Part shown: positions 16,456 through 24,118 of the stretch, piece after piece
Numbering within the stretch: position 1 is the first letter of the stretch
Layout: each line of letters begins with the position of its first letter
NCBI GenBank assembly: GCA_900548205.1
Contig: URJS01000012.1
Span: forward strand, 1-39,625
From: an uncultured Roseburia sp.
GTDB lineage: Bacteria > Bacillota > Clostridia > Lachnospirales > Lachnospiraceae
Reading direction: 5' to 3'
DNA: 39,625 nucleotides
Notes under the pieces: model-generated
Told to the model about the DNA's origin: nothing
The model's input: the letters and a program-made list of their open reading frames with translations, nothing else
Databases searched by the model: none
Position numbers and translations under genes: made by a program

Positions 16456-17187
16456 ATGTCAGAGATGAAAACATGTGAGATTCTTGGAACAAATATTGCG
16501 GTCACGACAATGGCAGAGACCGTGGCGTTTCTGGAGCGGGAGCTGGAGCGGCTGCGCGGTAGCTATATCTGTGTGTCGAATGTGCATACTACGGTTATGG
16601 CATATGAGGATGAGTCATACCGCAGGGTGCAAAATGGGGCCACGGTGGCGCTGCCGGACGGAAAACCGCTGTCTGTTTACAGCAGAAAGCACGGCTTTCC
16701 GGAGGCGGAACGCGTCACAGGTCCCGATCTGATGGGCGAGCTGTTCGCGAGAGATAACGGACTGCGCCACTATTTTTATGGGGGAAGTCCCGAGACGATC
16801 GCGGTGCTTGAGACGAAGCTGAAGGAGAAGTATCCCAAGCTTCAGATTGCAGGGATGGTATCTCCGCCCTACCGCGTGTTGTCAGCGGAGGAGGATGAGG
16901 CTGCGGTTCGCGCGATCAATGAGGCGAAGCCAGATATTGTTTGGGTCGGGCTTGGCGCGCCAAAGCAGGAAAACTGGATGTATGCGCATCAGGGAAGGGT
17001 AAACGGCGTGATGATCGGCGTTGGCGCAGGATTTGACTATCACGCCGGAACGATCCGGCGCGCGCCGCTTTGGATGCAGAAGGCAAGCCTTGAATGGCTT
17101 TATCGTCTGCTTCAGGACCCAAAGCGTCTGTTTGGGCGTTACCTGAAAACAAACGTTAAGTATTTGTGGCTGACGAGAGGAAAGTAG
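16456..17187 (+). CDS. WecG/TagA/CpsF family glycosyltransferase (GT26)
   Basis: A 243-residue GT26 enzyme. Known members add N-acetylmannosamine or a related sugar to undecaprenyl-linked GlcNAc at the cytoplasmic face. Motifs seen are ICVSNVHTTVMAYED, VALPDGKPLSVYSRKHG with the catalytic-site Asp at 68, RVTGPDLMGEL (86-96), the WVGLGAPKQENWM block, GVGAGFDYHAG, and the C-terminal LYRLLQDPKRLFGRYLKTN, which in TagA mediates membrane activation. ATG 16456 and ATG 16465 are both possible starts; GAGG-rich sequence precedes each. The position in the operon with an exporter supports assembly of a lipid-linked repeat unit. Sugar specificity is unknown. Confidence 0.92.
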   Translation: MSEMKTCEILGTNIAVTTMAETVAFLERELERLRGSYICVSNVHTTVMAYEDESYRRVQNGATVALPDGKPLSVYSRKHGFPEAERVTGPDLMGELFARDNGLRHYFYGGSPETIAVLETKLKEKYPKLQIAGMVSPPYRVLSAEEDEAAVRAINEAKPDIVWVGLGAPKQENWMYAHQGRVNGVMIGVGAGFDYHAGTIRRAPLWMQKASLEWLYRLLQDPKRLFGRYLKTNVKYLWLTRGK

Positions 17188-17203
17188 AAAAAGGAGATTT
17201 TGT

Positions 17204-19072
17204 ATGTGTGGAATCTATGGAGTGATAAATCGAAAAGTAGACCGTGACCTTGCCATCGACTGTATCAATACCATGACGCACCGCGGGCCGGACGGTTATG
17301 GCATCTGGCAGGAGGAGGGAACAACGCTCGGTCACCGCAGACTGTCGATTTTAGACCTCTCAAATAACGGAAGTCAGCCAATGTCCTATGCGAACGAGCG
17401 CTACTGGCTGACCTTCAACGGTGAGATTTACAATTTTATCGAGATCCGAAAGGAGCTGATCGAAAAGGGCTACACGTTCCGCGGAGAGAGTGACTCGGAG
17501 GTCATTCTCGCAGCCTTTGTCGAGTGGAGGGAAAAATGCCTTGACCGTTTCAACGGAATGTGGACGTTTGCTATTTGGGACAGAGAAGAACAGCGCCTGT
17601 TCCTAAGCAGAGACCGCTTTGGCGTAAAGCCGCTGTTTTATGCGAGACTTGCGGGCGGTGGTATCGCCTTTGCATCGGAGATGAAGGCGATTACGCCGTT
17701 AATGGATGAGGTCAGACCAAATCGTGCGCTCTTTGATTTCTATAAGACGAGCCGTCACTATGAGATGCGAAAGGACTGCCTGATCGAGGGGATTTACCGT
17801 TTTCCTGCAGGAAGCTATGCGTGGATTGCCGGAGACGAGATGCAGATCACAAGGTGGTGGAATACGTTAGACCACCTCATTACCGTACCGGATTCCTACG
17901 AGGAGCAGGTGGATCTGTTCCGGGAGCTGTTTCTTGATTCCTGCAAGCTTCGGATGCGCAGCGACGTGACGATCGGCACAGCGTTAAGCGGAGGGCTTGA
18001 TTCGTCGGCAACGATCTGTGCGATGGCGCATCTGTCAAAAAACAGTGAAGATGCACGGATGAACAATGACTGGCAGCATGCCTATGTTGCATGCTTTCCG
18101 GGCACGCCTCTTGATGAGACAAAATATGCGAAGATGGTGACGGACTATCTTGGCATCAACCATACATTTTTGGATATCAATATGCGCATCAGTGACAGCC
18201 GGTTTTTCGAGCAGCTTTATCTCTTTGAGGAGCTGTGGGAAAATCCGCAGATTCCGATGATGGAGATTTATCGCAAGGAGCGGGAGGACGGCACGCGCGT
18301 CTCGGTGGACGGACATGCGGCGGACGAGCTGTTTGCAGGCTATGGGTTTGACGTGCTAAAGGCTTATCCTGACGCCGGCTTTGACAAGACGGCGATTGAT
18401 GAGATCACGCGCGCCTACTTAAATCAGGCAGAAAACAGCGATGTGGTGACGGGAAAGGCATATGAGAAGAAAAGGAATGAGCTTCATCGCGATGTGATGT
18501 TCCGCTATTATGCAAAGAAGGCGCTTGGCAGACAGACGGTACAGAGCGCTTATTCCTCCCATGAGAACTGGAAGAAGCTTGACAATTTAAACAAGACCCT
18601 GTTCGTATCGACACATGAGACGATCCTGCCGACGATGCTGCGCAATTACGACAGGGACAGTATGGCAAACGGTGTGGAGATCCGTATGCCGTTTCTCGAC
18701 TACCGGATCGTGCAGTTTGCGTTTTCGATCGGATGGCGCTCGAAGCTTCACAACGCCTATCCAAAGTCGATCATCCGCGATGCGATCGCGCCGTTTGCGC
18801 CGAAGGAGATTGCATACCGCCGCACCAAGATCGGCTTTAACGCGCCGGCAGTTGACTGGATGAGGGGCATCTACAAGGAGTTCTATTTAGATACCGTAAA
18901 TTCGGCGGGCTTTGCAAGCTGTGACCTGATTGAAGATCCGGCGGCGACAAAGGCGGCGCTTGAGGCGGTGATCCGCGGAGAAAAGAGTCAGTTTTCCGAC
19001 GCGACGGACGTCTGGAATCAGATACAGCCGTATCTGTGGGAGCAGGCGTTTGTGAAGCAGAACTGGAAATAA
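17204..19072 (+). CDS. asnB: asparagine synthase (glutamine-hydrolysing) family amidotransferase
   Basis: A 622-residue two-domain protein. Cys2 of MCGIYGV is the glutaminase nucleophile, and TMTHRGPDGYGIW and NGEIYNF complete the N-terminal domain. The synthase domain has the ATP pyrophosphatase loop SGGLDSS at 262-268, and VDGHAADELFAGYG and MPFLDYRIVQFA further on. It either makes asparagine or, like AsnB-like enzymes in O-antigen loci, amidates a sugar carboxylate. Its place between WecG/TagA and acyltransferase 3 favours a glycan role. Ugd at 36120 would provide a uronic acid substrate. AAAAAGGAG precedes ATG 17204. The family call is firm; the substrate is not. Confidence 0.9.
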   Translation: MCGIYGVINRKVDRDLAIDCINTMTHRGPDGYGIWQEEGTTLGHRRLSILDLSNNGSQPMSYANERYWLTFNGEIYNFIEIRKELIEKGYTFRGESDSEVILAAFVEWREKCLDRFNGMWTFAIWDREEQRLFLSRDRFGVKPLFYARLAGGGIAFASEMKAITPLMDEVRPNRALFDFYKTSRHYEMRKDCLIEGIYRFPAGSYAWIAGDEMQITRWWNTLDHLITVPDSYEEQVDLFRELFLDSCKLRMRSDVTIGTALSGGLDSSATICAMAHLSKNSEDARMNNDWQHAYVACFPGTPLDETKYAKMVTDYLGINHTFLDINMRISDSRFFEQLYLFEELWENPQIPMMEIYRKEREDGTRVSVDGHAADELFAGYGFDVLKAYPDAGFDKTAIDEITRAYLNQAENSDVVTGKAYEKKRNELHRDVMFRYYAKKALGRQTVQSAYSSHENWKKLDNLNKTLFVSTHETILPTMLRNYDRDSMANGVEIRMPFLDYRIVQFAFSIGWRSKLHNAYPKSIIRDAIAPFAPKEIAYRRTKIGFNAPAVDWMRGIYKEFYLDTVNSAGFASCDLIEDPAATKAALEAVIRGEKSQFSDATDVWNQIQPYLWEQAFVKQNWK

Positions 19073-19096
19073 GAGTTGGCGGGCAAGGAGATACCC

Positions 19097-20179
19097 ATGG
19101 AGAAGATACAGCAGACGGGAGTGGGGATGGAGCGGACAAGATACCGGTATCTTGATATTGCAAGAGGACTCGGTATCCTTCTTGTCATCATATCCCACGC
19201 CCACGGATTAAGCAGCTATTTGATCAATTATTATATTCCGATATTTTTCGTGATTTCGGGCTTTACCTATCATAGCGGGAGGTGCTATCGGGAGAATATT
19301 GCCAAAAAGGCAAAGCGGCTCCTGATTCCGTATTTTGTGTATAGCTTTGTGCTGCTCGGCGTTTATATGCTGCTTGGGCGGAGCATGGAGGAGACGAGGT
19401 TTTCGCTGTTTGGCATTTTTTATTCCAGATTTTGTCTCTATGATATGAGCACACACTCCGACAATGTGTTTTTGTTTACGATCGCAAACGGGGCAATGTG
19501 GTATCTGACGGCATTTTTTGTGACAAGTCTGGTCTTTCATCTTGTTGCGGATTTTGCGCTGAAGAATAAGAAAAATCTGATTCTCGTGCTGGCGGCGCTT
19601 ACGGCAGTGACGATGGCTCTGGCAGAGCTTCCGGTGCTGCTGCCGTGGAGCCTTGACATTGCCTGCGTGGGAACGATTTTTATGCTTGTCGGGAAGCTTC
19701 TGGCACAGAGCGGTTTTTATGAGGGAACGCCCAAAATCTGGCGGGTGGTCTGCGTCTTTGTGGCTTATATGCTCATGTCCTATGCAAATCCGGGTATCAA
19801 TATGTCGGTGCGCGAGTATGGTGTCTATGAGCGATGGAGCGTCCCTGCGTTTATCCTGATCGGAATTTCCGGCTCGATGCTCTGCATCTGGGCGGCGCAG
19901 CTTCTTGCGCGCACGCATTTGGGCAGGGCGGTGGAATATATCGGAAAGAATACGATCATTCTGATGGCGTTTCATATTCTTGGACTGGAGATTTTTGAGA
20001 TGCTTGCCGCAAAAGTGATCGACGTGGCGGCGCTTGGAGGAGTTGCAAAGGCACTCTATGTTATTGTGCGTGTGAGCGCGTCGGTATGCGGCTGTCTGGT
20101 CTTTGCCAAAGGCTTGGATTGGATCAAGGGGGCTTTGGCAGGAATGAAAAAGGGGAGGACGTCAAGTGAGGGAAATTAA
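19097..20179 (+). CDS. acyltransferase 3 family membrane protein
   Basis: A 360-residue multi-spanning acyltransferase 3 protein. DIARGLGILLVIISH contains the R-x10-H motif (R23 to H34) and IPIFFVISGFTYHSG follows the second segment, both typical of the family. An in-frame TTG at 19076 gives a longer version, but CAAGGAG lies six to seven bases before ATG 19097, so that start is used. It is less similar to the other three acyltransferase 3 proteins here than they are to each other. Its end overlaps the next gene by 14 bases, indicating translational coupling. The likely role is O-acetylation of the glycan or a lipid-linked intermediate. Confidence 0.88.
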   Translation: MEKIQQTGVGMERTRYRYLDIARGLGILLVIISHAHGLSSYLINYYIPIFFVISGFTYHSGRCYRENIAKKAKRLLIPYFVYSFVLLGVYMLLGRSMEETRFSLFGIFYSRFCLYDMSTHSDNVFLFTIANGAMWYLTAFFVTSLVFHLVADFALKNKKNLILVLAALTAVTMALAELPVLLPWSLDIACVGTIFMLVGKLLAQSGFYEGTPKIWRVVCVFVAYMLMSYANPGINMSVREYGVYERWSVPAFILIGISGSMLCIWAAQLLARTHLGRAVEYIGKNTIILMAFHILGLEIFEMLAAKVIDVAALGGVAKALYVIVRVSASVCGCLVFAKGLDWIKGALAGMKKGRTSSEGN

Positions 20180-21782
20180 GATCAAGACACTGACACAGAT
20201 GCTGACAGAAGCGCCGATGAAGTTGACGAAGCCGGAGCGCTATACACTGATTGCCGCCCTGCTTTCGGGGCTGGCGGCGCATCTGTATCAATACACCAAT
20301 AAGCTGTACAACTACGATGATCTGTTTACCAATCCGGGCGGCTTTGGGACAGGGGTGGAGTACGGCAGGTGGTTTCTGCAGCTAATGGGCGAGTGGATGA
20401 ATGAGTTTCTCGGAAATTATTCCATTCCGCTTTTTAACGGCTTGTTCGGGCTTGTTTTGCTGACGGTATGCGCCGTTATGATGACGCGCCTGTTTGACGT
20501 GAAGGATTTGACACTTGCGGCGTTTGTCGGCATTTTGTTTGTCACGATTCCGTCTGTGGTCTGCATGAACTTTTTTATGTTTACGCTCGTCTATTATGCG
20601 ATCGGTATCTTTTTTAGCTTTCTTGCAGGTTATCTGATGGTGCGTTACGGTAAAAATATCCCGCTGCAGATTCTGGCAGTGATTCTGCTTGGATGTGCCG
20701 TTGGAACGTATCAGGCATATTTCGTTAATACGCTGTGCATTCTGGTGTTAAGCGTTGTGATGCTGGCTGCATTTTCCGGAACAGAGGTAACGGCGAAGCA
20801 TATTTTCCTGACCTCGGTCCGCTATGTCGTATCTTTGATTTCCGGTATGTCGTGCTATTTTATCTGCATGAAGCTTTCACTTCTGCATTGGGACGTGGCG
20901 CTGGGTGGTTATCAGGGGATTGAGAACATGGGAAAGCTGAATCTGGAGGCGATCCCGCAGATGCTTTATGATTGCTATCACAGCTTTTTCTGGTTTCCGA
21001 GAACCGATATTTTCTATGAGAATCCGACTGTGCTTGTGAAAGGTGCAATACTTTTGATGTATCTGGTGTCTGCCGTACTCAGCGTCTATGCGCTCATCCG
21101 CCTGCGCAGGCAGACCGGCAAGCTGGTGCTGCTGCTGTTGTCAATGGCGGCGTTTCCGGTGGCAGTCTTTTTCATTTATGTGATGGTGCCGGACGGCTAT
21201 ATTTATCCGCTGATGACGTATTCGGTTGTGTTTATCTATCTGTTTATTCTGGTGCTTTTAGACAAAAGTATGCAGACAGAGGCATCGGGACTGTGGTATC
21301 AAAGGCTCACAGGTCAGGTGATGCATTGGGTGGTATCGTTGTCCGCGATTTTGATCGCAGTCATCTATATCTGGAATGCAAACGGAAATTATCTTTCCTT
21401 GTGGTATACGCAGCAGCATGACATTGCTTATTTTCAGACGATGCTGACGCAGATACGGAGCGCACAAGGGTATCGGGACGGACTGCCGTTTGCCATTATC
21501 GGGAGAAACGCAGAGATCAAGGACAGCGCGCACACGACGGGCAGTCTGATTGGGGCAGAGTTTAACCTGCCGGGAAAATTAGAGTCAAATATCAACGGAT
21601 ATTCCAGATGGCATATTCTGATCCAGTATTTGGGATATAATCCTACCTTTTTGTTTGATGATAAAACAAGTGAGATCGCGAAGTGGGAGGAGGTACAGGC
21701 GATGCCCTGCTACCCCGCAGACGGTTCGATACAGATTATCAATGACGTTGTGGTGTTAAAGCTTTCGGATGAGATACAGTAG
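20166..21782 (+). CDS. GtrII-like membrane glucosyltransferase, second paralogue
   Basis: A 538-residue membrane protein paralogous along its full length to the one at 3078-4667. It shares the HLYQYTNKLYNYDDL and GRWFLQL block, VGTYQAYF, the LLHWDVALGGYQG region, the IAYFQTMLTQI start of the soluble tail, and MPCYPADGSIQI near the C-terminus. GTG 20166 is the start, with GGGGAGG just upstream, inside the end of the acyltransferase gene. It closes the operon: its TAG stop (21780-21782) is inside the stem of the terminator. GtrII-family proteins add side-chain sugars from a polyprenyl-phosphate donor. No GtrA or GtrB partner was recognised in the window. Confidence 0.8.
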   Translation: MREIKIKTLTQMLTEAPMKLTKPERYTLIAALLSGLAAHLYQYTNKLYNYDDLFTNPGGFGTGVEYGRWFLQLMGEWMNEFLGNYSIPLFNGLFGLVLLTVCAVMMTRLFDVKDLTLAAFVGILFVTIPSVVCMNFFMFTLVYYAIGIFFSFLAGYLMVRYGKNIPLQILAVILLGCAVGTYQAYFVNTLCILVLSVVMLAAFSGTEVTAKHIFLTSVRYVVSLISGMSCYFICMKLSLLHWDVALGGYQGIENMGKLNLEAIPQMLYDCYHSFFWFPRTDIFYENPTVLVKGAILLMYLVSAVLSVYALIRLRRQTGKLVLLLLSMAAFPVAVFFIYVMVPDGYIYPLMTYSVVFIYLFILVLLDKSMQTEASGLWYQRLTGQVMHWVVSLSAILIAVIYIWNANGNYLSLWYTQQHDIAYFQTMLTQIRSAQGYRDGLPFAIIGRNAEIKDSAHTTGSLIGAEFNLPGKLESNINGYSRWHILIQYLGYNPTFLFDDKTSEIAKWEEVQAMPCYPADGSIQIINDVVVLKLSDEIQ

Positions 21783-21805
21783 AGGATTTCCTCTACTGTA
21801 TTTTT
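21774..21805 (+). terminator. Rho-independent terminator ending the 13846-21782 operon
   Basis: A perfect 13-bp stem pairs ATACAGTAGAGGA (21774-21786) with TCCTCTACTGTAT (21789-21801), followed by T5. The gene's stop codon is part of the 5' arm. The two-base geometric loop will open to about four in practice. Confidence 0.85.
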
Positions 21806-21811
21806 ATGACT

Positions 21812-21830
21812 TAAAAAGCGCTTCGCGCGA
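21812..21830 (-). terminator. short terminator-like hairpin for the minus acyltransferase
   Basis: On the minus strand GCGC-GAA-GCGC is followed directly by TTTTT. The stem has only four GC pairs, so it is weak, but it sits right after the stop at 21833 and faces the plus terminator. Confidence 0.45.
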
Positions 21831-21832
21831 TG

Positions 21833-22873
21833 CTATTTCTGGTCCAATGCTGACAGCCTTTCGGAGAAATGATGAAACAGCGGACGTTCAAACAGCACAA
21901 TGCGCAGTTTATCGAGCAGGAGGCAGACAAGAAATACACCCGCGGTGCACACAAGCGCGTGCAGGATAAGAAGCGGGGAATCCTGATAGCTCTGGCAGTC
22001 TAAGAGGTTTTTCCACAAAAACGTGCGCACTGCCGGATTGTCATGCAGCAGATAGACACCCAGCGCTGAGCCTGCCGCCCAGTTGATTGCCGGATGATAG
22101 GAAATTTTTAAGTTCTTAAAGCCTAAAAACAGACCGAGTGCGCACAGTACGATCGGAAGCGAGTAGGCGCTTGTAAAATAGCTGGCGTCGTAGCGCGTGA
22201 TGCCAAAGCGGCTGCCAAGCACATCAAAGAATACGGTGGAGGCTGCGATGACAAGGAAGCTAAAGAGCGCCATGAGAAAATTGGCAGCAGTTTTTTGTGC
22301 CAGCGGTCCGTCGTACAGGCGGTAGTAAGCCGCTGTCAGATAAAGCAGCAGAAAGAGCATAATGTTGCTCGTTCCGGCAAGTGTGAGATTCGTCACGGTC
22401 GGGATCAATACATACACGGCATATAAAATAACAAGGAGTCTTGCGTGCCCTTTCTGTCCGATCGCATGGATCATCTTGTTGATAAACGGTGACAGCAGAT
22501 ACAGCAATAAATAGGTAGAAATAAACCAGTAGGAATTGGATAATGACGGAAGGAAGGAAAAGACAAGCTCCTTCATGCCCACAAGGTCCGTCGTAAAGAA
22601 AAAGACGACGCCAAGTAAAATGGAGTAGAAAAGTACCTCGCACTCCAGCTTGATCAGCTTGGAAAACTTAAATTCAGCGGTCACAAGAAAATAGCCGCTG
22701 ATCAGAATAAAAATATCTACGCCAACTGCGCCAAGCCGGAAGCTTTCGATAAACAGACGATTGAAGGAAAAGCCCTCCCCCGCAAAGTCAAAGCCGCTGT
22801 GACCAACATAGTGGGATAAAATAATGATAAGTACGCTTACGATCCGAAGCAATTCTAAATTCGATTTCCGCAC
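21833..22873 (-). CDS. acyltransferase 3 family membrane protein
   Basis: A 346-residue multi-spanning acyltransferase 3 protein. LELLRIVSVLIIILSH carries R10 to H21 of the R-x10-H motif, and DIFILISGYFLV follows. A final soluble stretch rich in Arg and His (about 325-346) is cytoplasmic by charge. It uses a GTG start with AAAGGAG nine bases upstream on its strand. It is transcribed alone from a strong promoter (22918-22945) that closely matches the promoter of the GT-D gene. It converges on the GtrII-like gene with 50 bases between them. Substrate is unknown; O-acetylation of the glycan is inferred. Confidence 0.88.
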   Translation of the reverse strand: MRKSNLELLRIVSVLIIILSHYVGHSGFDFAGEGFSFNRLFIESFRLGAVGVDIFILISGYFLVTAEFKFSKLIKLECEVLFYSILLGVVFFFTTDLVGMKELVFSFLPSLSNSYWFISTYLLLYLLSPFINKMIHAIGQKGHARLLVILYAVYVLIPTVTNLTLAGTSNIMLFLLLYLTAAYYRLYDGPLAQKTAANFLMALFSFLVIAASTVFFDVLGSRFGITRYDASYFTSAYSLPIVLCALGLFLGFKNLKISYHPAINWAAGSALGVYLLHDNPAVRTFLWKNLLDCQSYQDSPLLILHALVCTAGVFLVCLLLDKLRIVLFERPLFHHFSERLSALDQK

Positions 22874-22917
22874 GATAAAATTCTCCTTTGCACTGCGATA
22901 AATTGTTGAATGATTTT

Positions 22918-22945
22918 ATTATAATGGATTCGGGAAACTTGTCAA
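22918..22945 (-). promoter_or_regulatory. strong sigma-A promoter for the minus acyltransferase
   Basis: On the minus strand TTGACA (22945-22940) and TATAAT (22923-22918) are both perfect, with a 16-base spacer. Over 32 bases it differs at only about six positions from the promoter at 5677-5704. Confidence 0.85.
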
Positions 22946-22960
22946 TCAAAGAAGCGGTAC

Positions 22961-22989
22961 TTGCTGTGGAATTTGCGATGTGATAAAAT
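22961..22989 (+). promoter_or_regulatory. sigma-A promoter for the 23053-28497 operon
   Basis: TTGCTG at 22961-22966 and TAAAAT at 22984-22989 are 17 bases apart, with TG at 22981-22982 making an extended -10. It lies back-to-back with the minus promoter at 22918-22945. Confidence 0.6.
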
Positions 22990-23052
22990 GCAAAATGTAA
23001 AATTAAGAAAAGTTATTTTTTATAAAGTAAATCATTCGTGCAGGAGGATGAA

Positions 23053-24093
23053 ATGGAAAAAAAAGAACGTGATTCGGGCTTAGAGCTGCTGCGCATTTTA
23101 GCGATCGTGCTGATTTTCTGGATGCACGGGGCAAGCAGCTACAGCAATAATAATTTGAGCGCATGGCTGTGCATTGTCATTGAATCGGTGGGAAACATCG
23201 GCGTAGCCTTATTTATTTTAATAACGGGATATTTTGGGATTCGTTTCAAGCCAAAGAAGCTTGTGCAACTGGAATTTATGATCCTGTTTTACTGCTGGAG
23301 CGGACTTGCCTTACGTTTTGTTTGGGGAGAGGCGCAGCTTTACGGAGGTTCGCAGCTTCTTTCCTACCTGTTTCCGATCATCGGGCGTTTCTCATGGTAT
23401 TTTACCTGTTATTTTTCGCTGGCGCTGCTCAGTCCGTTTATCAATGAATATGTGGAGAAAGCAGACCAAAAGACATTTCAGCGTCTGCTGCTTACGATGC
23501 TTGCTGTATTTTCAGGGATTACAACCTTTTTCTTTTTTGATATTACGCAGGACGGCGGCAAGGGCATTGTGAATATGACGCTTCTTTATCTGATCGGAAG
23601 ATATATGCGCATGTACAAGGATCAGGCTGCTTACAACCGCACGAAGCTGCTTGGCATCTATACGGCTGTTACGGCTGCCTGCATTGCGCTAAACGGTGCG
23701 CTCTATGTGGTGACGGGAACCGTGCAGAACCGTTTTGCCCGTGACAATACGCTCTTTACGATCACAGAGGCAGTGTGTATCTTTTTGATTTTTAAGGAGA
23801 TCCATTTTCAGAGTCCGTTTATCAATCGTGTGGCAAGTCACGTTCCGGCGGTGTTTATCATGGAGTGGACGCTGCGCGGCATCATCACAAATTATATGTT
23901 TGATTATCTCGCATGGCGGGAGAGCAGCTGGCATGAGCTGATCCTGCTTGGGGTCTCTGTGCTGCTTGTCGTGATGGGAACGTTGATCGACGAGGTGCGC
24001 ACGCTTTTGTTCGGGCGGCTGGAGGAGCTGGCGGCGCAGAAGCTTTGCGGCATAGGGAGAAAGGCGCTCGCGCTTGGAAAAAGAAGACAGTAG
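23053..24093 (+). CDS. acyltransferase 3 family membrane protein
   Basis: A 346-residue multi-spanning acyltransferase 3 protein. LELLRILAIVLIFWMH gives R14 to H25 of the R-x10-H motif. ILITGYFGIRF, DGGKGIVNMTLLYLIGRYMRMY, FARDNTLFTITEA and FKEIHFQSPFINRVASH match the minus-strand paralogue at 12599-13684 closely. ATG 23053 has AGGAGG five bases upstream; an in-frame GTG at 23038 is upstream of that site and is rejected. It is the first gene of an operon with the large membrane protein and the LTA-synthase-like enzyme. Confidence 0.9.
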   Translation: MEKKERDSGLELLRILAIVLIFWMHGASSYSNNNLSAWLCIVIESVGNIGVALFILITGYFGIRFKPKKLVQLEFMILFYCWSGLALRFVWGEAQLYGGSQLLSYLFPIIGRFSWYFTCYFSLALLSPFINEYVEKADQKTFQRLLLTMLAVFSGITTFFFFDITQDGGKGIVNMTLLYLIGRYMRMYKDQAAYNRTKLLGIYTAVTAACIALNGALYVVTGTVQNRFARDNTLFTITEAVCIFLIFKEIHFQSPFINRVASHVPAVFIMEWTLRGIITNYMFDYLAWRESSWHELILLGVSVLLVVMGTLIDEVRTLLFGRLEELAAQKLCGIGRKALALGKRRQ

Positions 24094-24118
24094 GATTTCA
24101 TACAAAGGGGAATACAAG

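Noticed and set aside
19208..19975. 255-residue minus-strand open frame
   Set aside because: It is entirely antisense to the acyltransferase 3 gene; its Lys/His-rich composition is typical of a shadow of membrane-protein codons.
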